Positions 7,362-10,622 of a DNA stretch of 10,622 nt are shown here, piece by piece. Position numbers and translations under genes: made by a program. Under the pieces are notes generated by a model that had not been told where the DNA came from, searched no databases, and saw only the letters and a program-made list of their open reading frames with translations. The DNA comes from Larix sibirica (taxonomy: Eukaryota; Streptophyta; Pinopsida; Pinales; Pinaceae). Numbering within the stretch: position 1 is the stretch's first letter; every line of letters begins with the position of its first letter. The DNA is taken from positions 9,739 through 20,360 of the forward strand of contig NWUY0300035732.1 in the NCBI GenBank assembly GCA_004151065.3. The letters run 5' to 3'.

Positions 7362-7831
7362 AGATATCTCATGTTTGGATCATGATGACTTGAACTAACT
7401 CTTGATATATATATAACCATTGGGGGATTAATGAAAAAACCACTTTAAATCCGGGCAACAAACCCTCTACAATCTCACACGTGAGAGCATGTGAAGATAT
7501 AGATAGCGACCTATGATCTGAAGTAAACATTTGAACTACACTGTTAATCTAATCTAAGCTACAATGATATGTGATTGGAACTTGCATGGTATGAAATAGA
7601 AGAACATGAACCTGTGACTTGCCCATGCTTGTAATCTCACCATGAGGACACACAACGACACATTGAACTTGGTCTAGGAAAACCATTTGTAGCATTGAAG
7701 TGAACCCTCGACACACAAATATCTTGAGCATTTCCACAATCAAAGTACAAAGCATGTGCACAAGTTCTTTTCTTCTTTTTCTCAAGTCATTTTTTACTCT
7801 TATTTATATATATACAAATACTCATACAAGT

Positions 7832-8690
7832 ATGAACAATTCATTGCATATACCAAAAAATGCTAAAGGGAGATGTAGTACAACAACCCTACAAAGCCTT
7901 GGCAATCATATAGATTCGCTAGAAAAATGTGGAGAAGAAATAGATGCTAAACTTCAATCAGAGTTAGAATCCATGCTTGAAAATAAATTTTCTGCCATGC
8001 TAAGAAATAAATTTGCAACCATGTTGGAAAAGAACCTTGTAGCCATGCTCGATAATAAATTTGCATCCTTTGAAGAAAAGATTCAAAAACAAATATATAA
8101 CAAGATAAAAGTGATGGAAAATATGGAAATAATAAAGAATTGATTATAGCTATTAGAAAAAAAACAAGAAACCAAACAATCAATCCAACAAGGAGATGTG
8201 GATATGTTAGAAAATCATAAATAGAAGGACATGATTAAAGAGCTAGAAGAAAAAGTAACTAAAAATTTGACCTTAAATAGTCTAGAAGGTAAAGTAGATA
8301 TCAAACCCATTAAGGAGGAAATGAATCAGATGTTATAATTAGGCCATGAGTGCAACAAACGAGCCTTGAACCTCGTAATTTTTTGTTCAAAAGAAGAGGC
8401 AGAAGAAAATATGCTAGATGTAGTCAAGACATAACTACATAATACTTTACAAATTGAAACAACTTGCCTCATCGAAGCAAAGAGGTTGGGGAAATTAATT
8501 GTGAATAAAGAAAGGATAATCCAGGTCAAAGTTAGCTCTACTGACCATAAGTATGGGATACTCAACAAAACCTCAAATCTAAAAGGATCGGGTATATTTA
8601 TAAATGAAGATATCATTCCAGAAGTCCAAGCTAAATTGAGAAAGGAAGTTTAAAAGGTAAAAGAAGCTAGGAAGGAAGGAAAGTATTAAT
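7832..8690 (+). pseudogene. LINE copy 2, ORF1-like region (broken)
   Basis: Better kept counterpart of 1725-2675. From the ATG at 7832 one frame runs about 280 codons with no frameshift, interrupted only by nonsense codons at 8141, 8147, 8222, 8336, 8432 and 8651. An open frame also exists upstream to 7700, but that extension is T-rich low complexity and I prefer 7832. Order: MNNSLHIPK start; octapeptide repeat 7970-8089; Lys/Glu-rich segment; conserved block with IEAKRLGK, RIIQVKV, KGSGIFINED and EARKEGK. The last block resembles the basic C-terminal domain of some LINE ORF1 proteins, probably nucleic-acid binding by inference. It lacks the CCHC zinc knuckle often found in plant L1 ORF1. A 4-bp loss near 8684 relative to copy 1 shifts the frame. 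Confidence 0.77.
7970..8089 (+). repeat. 24-bp / octapeptide tandem repeat, five units
   Basis: Units at 7970-7993, 7994-8017, 8018-8041 and 8042-8065, and a degenerate fifth at 8066-8089. They correspond to units 1, 2, 4, 5 and 6 of copy 1; the unit coding SMFDNKFA is missing, a precise 24-bp in-frame difference. Confidence 0.9.
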
Positions 8691-9570
8691 TAGAAATAGA
8701 AAAGTTCTTATTTGGGATAGAAACCAAAAATATAATAATAAATCACAACTAGACGCACTCCAAATCCTCTCTTGTAATTGGTGAGGCTTCTCGTGGAACA
8801 AAGGCCCCAAGTTAAGTTGGATCCCGATTGAAATTGATATTATTTTGCTTGTTGAAACCTGGGAGAATGAAGAACCTAAGGTTCCTAACATAGAAGGTTT
8901 TGTCCTTTACTCGGCTTGGAACAAGCGATCCTATTGTAGAGGCATTTGAGGTATAGTTTGTTATATTAGGGAAAGCATCTACCCCCATGCTAGGATCTAT
9001 AAGAAAGACCCTCACAACCAATATATTTGGATAGATATTTCTGACATTGATGCTAAAAAATCCTATATAGATATATGTTATTTGCCCCCTATTAATTCTA
9101 AATTTTATAAGAAAATCAACATAGATAAAATTTTCCCTTACAATGGCTTAGAAAAACATATTTCTAGTCAAGGAATGAAGATAATATCCTCTTAATGGGT
9201 GACTTTAATGCTTGAACTTCAAGTAATAAATATTTTTTTAAGTAACTATTCAAACCCTAATCCTCTTTAGTTAGATGAAGACCCTACGCTAGACAAACGT
9301 TACAAAAGAAGTTATGTAGATCTAGGTGAAAATCTATTCCTTCAAGCTTTTTAATGCTCAAGATCTTATAATTTGTAATGGTCTGATGAAGTGAACAAAT
9401 TCTAGCCAGGTGACTTGCATGCATGGGCTTGGAAGTAGTGTGGTAGATTATGTCATATCTAATGTCCCTTTATATAACAAAATGATAAATTTAGACATAT
9501 TAAATGACCACGAGCCCGACTCAGATCATAGACCACTAATTGTAACCCTCAATTTTGTCATGCATAGCGA
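8691..9570 (+). pseudogene. LINE copy 2, APE-type endonuclease (broken)
   Basis: Counterpart of 2676-3500. Motifs: ALQILSCNW with the Asn codon at 8776-8778; LLVETWENE with the Glu codon at 8854-8856; VCYIRESIYPHARIY; YIDICYLPPINSKFYKK; MGDFNA with the Asp codon at 9201-9203; HGLGSSVVDYVI; and SDHRPL at 9521-9538. The protein would cut target DNA for target-primed reverse transcription. Shared stops with copy 1 are at 8782, 9213 and 9392; the stop near 8947 (GI-stop-GI) is private to this copy. Frameshifts separate the early and late motifs, as in copy 1. Key catalytic residues are still recognisable, so decay is moderate, but the reading frame is lost. Confidence 0.9.
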
Positions 9571-10052
9571 TCCCACAAAAGAAAATTCTCACAATCAAAA
9601 GTATATGATCTTCAACATAAATAAGGATGATCTCTTCATAAATTATTTTAAAAATGGCATGGTTGTTTTTTCTTTCGAGTACGATAAATATAGAATACCT
9701 CTATCATAACTTTACAACGACCCTCTCATCTTCCATTAACAAGTTCTCCATCAAATTTTTGGGTAAAAAGAAGAATACAAGAACCAACCCTTGGAATGAT
9801 AAAGAATGTAAACATGCAAGAAGAGATATTAAGGAAGTTATTGAGGAGTCTCTAAAAATTGTCAAGAGAGATATATACAAAACTCTAATTAAAAGAAAAA
9901 AAAGGCACTACATAGATAAAAAGCATGACAATATTCTATACCTCTCTAAGGTTGCTCCTAAGAATTTTTGGAGGCAAATTCTAACTAGTAAAACAAAAGA
10001 TAATAATATGATTGTTTTGAAGGATTGGAATTCCTATCTTAAAAATATTTAA
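9571..10052 (+). pseudogene. LINE copy 2, linker between endonuclease and RT
   Basis: Continues the endonuclease with FNINKDDLFINYFKNG, then shifts to the frame of 9654, which holds NPWNDKECKHARRDIKE, a Lys/Arg-rich helix, YLSKVAPKNFWRQI, and ends with a stop at 10050. The WNDEC-ARR and NFW pattern is typical of the segment between endonuclease and reverse transcriptase in LINEs. The first 250 bases parallel 3501-3822; after about 9901 this copy alone keeps the LINE sequence. Confidence 0.82.
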
Positions 10053-10622
10053 GAATCCCCGGATGCCATAGATAACATTCCAACCCTCCTTATATAGGAC
10101 GACTTTTTCTTGTTAGAAGACATTAATTTTGGGGTTAAGCGCCGGCAAATGGAAAAGATAAGGACATTGAAGGATACTAGGTAGAAGTCTTAAAAATTGG
10201 AGGGTCTGTCCTCATTCTTCACATCCACAAACTCTTCAATATAGCGGCTAAGCAAGGTTTCCCTAATATGTGGACTTAGAGCCTCATTATTCCTACCTAT
10301 AAAAGCGATGATAAAAATAACCCCTCTAATTATCGGACCATCCCTCTCTTACCCAATCTTTACGATATCATCTTAGAAAAGGTATCATTCTAGAAAAGAA
10401 AATCAGTGTTTGGCTAGAAAGTGAAGGTAAGAGGACTAAAGGTCAGGCTGGCTTTAGAAGACATCATTCTACCACATACCGCCTCTATGGAAGAATGTCG
10501 TAATAGTAAATCCAACATATTTTGTTGTCTTGTAGACTTTAGAAAAGCTTTCGATACAATGCCTAGAAATAACTTGTGGAATAGATTAGAAGAGCTAAAG
10601 GTTCCTTTTGAGTTGAGAGTTG
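10053..10622 (+). pseudogene. LINE copy 2, reverse transcriptase N-terminal part (broken, runs off window)
   Basis: Start of the LINE reverse transcriptase, which copies element RNA at the nicked target. Visible across several frames: ANGKDKDIEGY near 10145-10180; SLIIPTYKSDDKNNPSNYRTI near 10280-10340; KGQAGFRRHHSTT near 10440-10475; and VDFRKAFDTMPRNNLWNRL near 10532-10590. The Asp codon at 10535-10537 in VDFRKAFD is the expected first catalytic aspartate and is intact. Stops include those near 10179 and 10276, both at places where Gln (CAG) is plausible. A 17-bp tandem duplication (10366-10398) shifts the frame. The FADD-type motif would lie beyond the window end. Clade cannot be fixed from this much. 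Confidence 0.87.
10366..10398. repeat. 17-bp imperfect tandem duplication in RT
   Basis: tatcatcttagaaaag (10366-10381) is followed at a 17-base period by tatcattctagaaaag (10383-10398). The duplication is not a multiple of three and adds a frameshift inside the RT remnant. Confidence 0.8.

Larger units (their letters stand above)
6812..7831. repeat. Upstream block, copy U3 (partial)
   Basis: It corresponds to about 742-1724 of U1 and runs directly into the second LINE copy. Its first 238 bases match 5831-6068 exactly as read; from 7050 on it diverges from both U1 and U2 (gtgc for gtgt, an extra segment near 7123-7135, a longer TA tract at 7212-7247, and no CT tract). It is the genuine upstream neighbour of LINE copy 2. 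No gene is seen in it. Confidence 0.88.

Noticed and set aside
7700-7831. N-terminal extension of the copy 2 ORF up to 7700
   Set aside because: The added 44 residues come from T-rich and TA-repeat sequence, give a chance hydrophobic stretch, and carry no LINE motif. The ATG at 7832 is preferred.
1-10622. A novel functional gene system or defence locus
   Set aside because: Every coding signal I can recognise belongs to decayed LINE or Copia polyproteins with stops and frameshifts. There is no intact host gene or operon-like organisation.

Overview
The window looks like nuclear intergenic DNA of a large, repeat-rich plant genome. The evidence is its AT-richness, decayed non-LTR (LINE) and Ty1/Copia polyprotein remnants of plant type, abundant (TA)n and (CT)n tracts, and no intact host gene. 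A gymnosperm would fit, but nothing in the sequence proves it. I see no prokaryotic genes, rRNA, tRNA or CRISPR array. No reading frame appears to encode a functional protein today.

The layout is a tandem pair of about 5 kb units, with extra complications. Unit 1 runs 1-3822: a non-coding upstream block (1-1724), then a dead LINE (1725-3822). At about 3822 the LINE homology stops and a fragment of a Copia polyprotein begins (3822-4740), followed by AT-rich sequence (4741-5137). Unit 2 starts at 5138 with the same bases as position 1 and carries the upstream block again (5138-6810). An 'n' at 6811 is followed by a second, overlapping version of part of that block (6812-7831), then the second LINE copy (7832-10622), which reaches the beginning of the reverse transcriptase and runs off the window.

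The LINE codes, in order, for an ORF1-like segment with an octapeptide tandem repeat and a basic C-terminal domain, an APE-type endonuclease (Asn, Glu, GDFN and SDH motifs visible), and in copy 2 the first part of a reverse transcriptase. Both copies share at least six premature stops at equivalent positions. They therefore descend from one already dead element, most simply by duplication of the locus rather than by two independent insertions.

Both ambiguous bases (4532 and 6811) lie exactly at structural discontinuities. The 6811 junction looks like an assembly chimera: the block 5138-6810 matches copy 3 in its left part and copy 1, base for base as far as I can read, in its right part. The most interesting biological signals are the ORF1-like/endonuclease arrangement in one frame, the octapeptide repeat with a copy-number difference, and a 93-bp near-perfect palindrome present three times.
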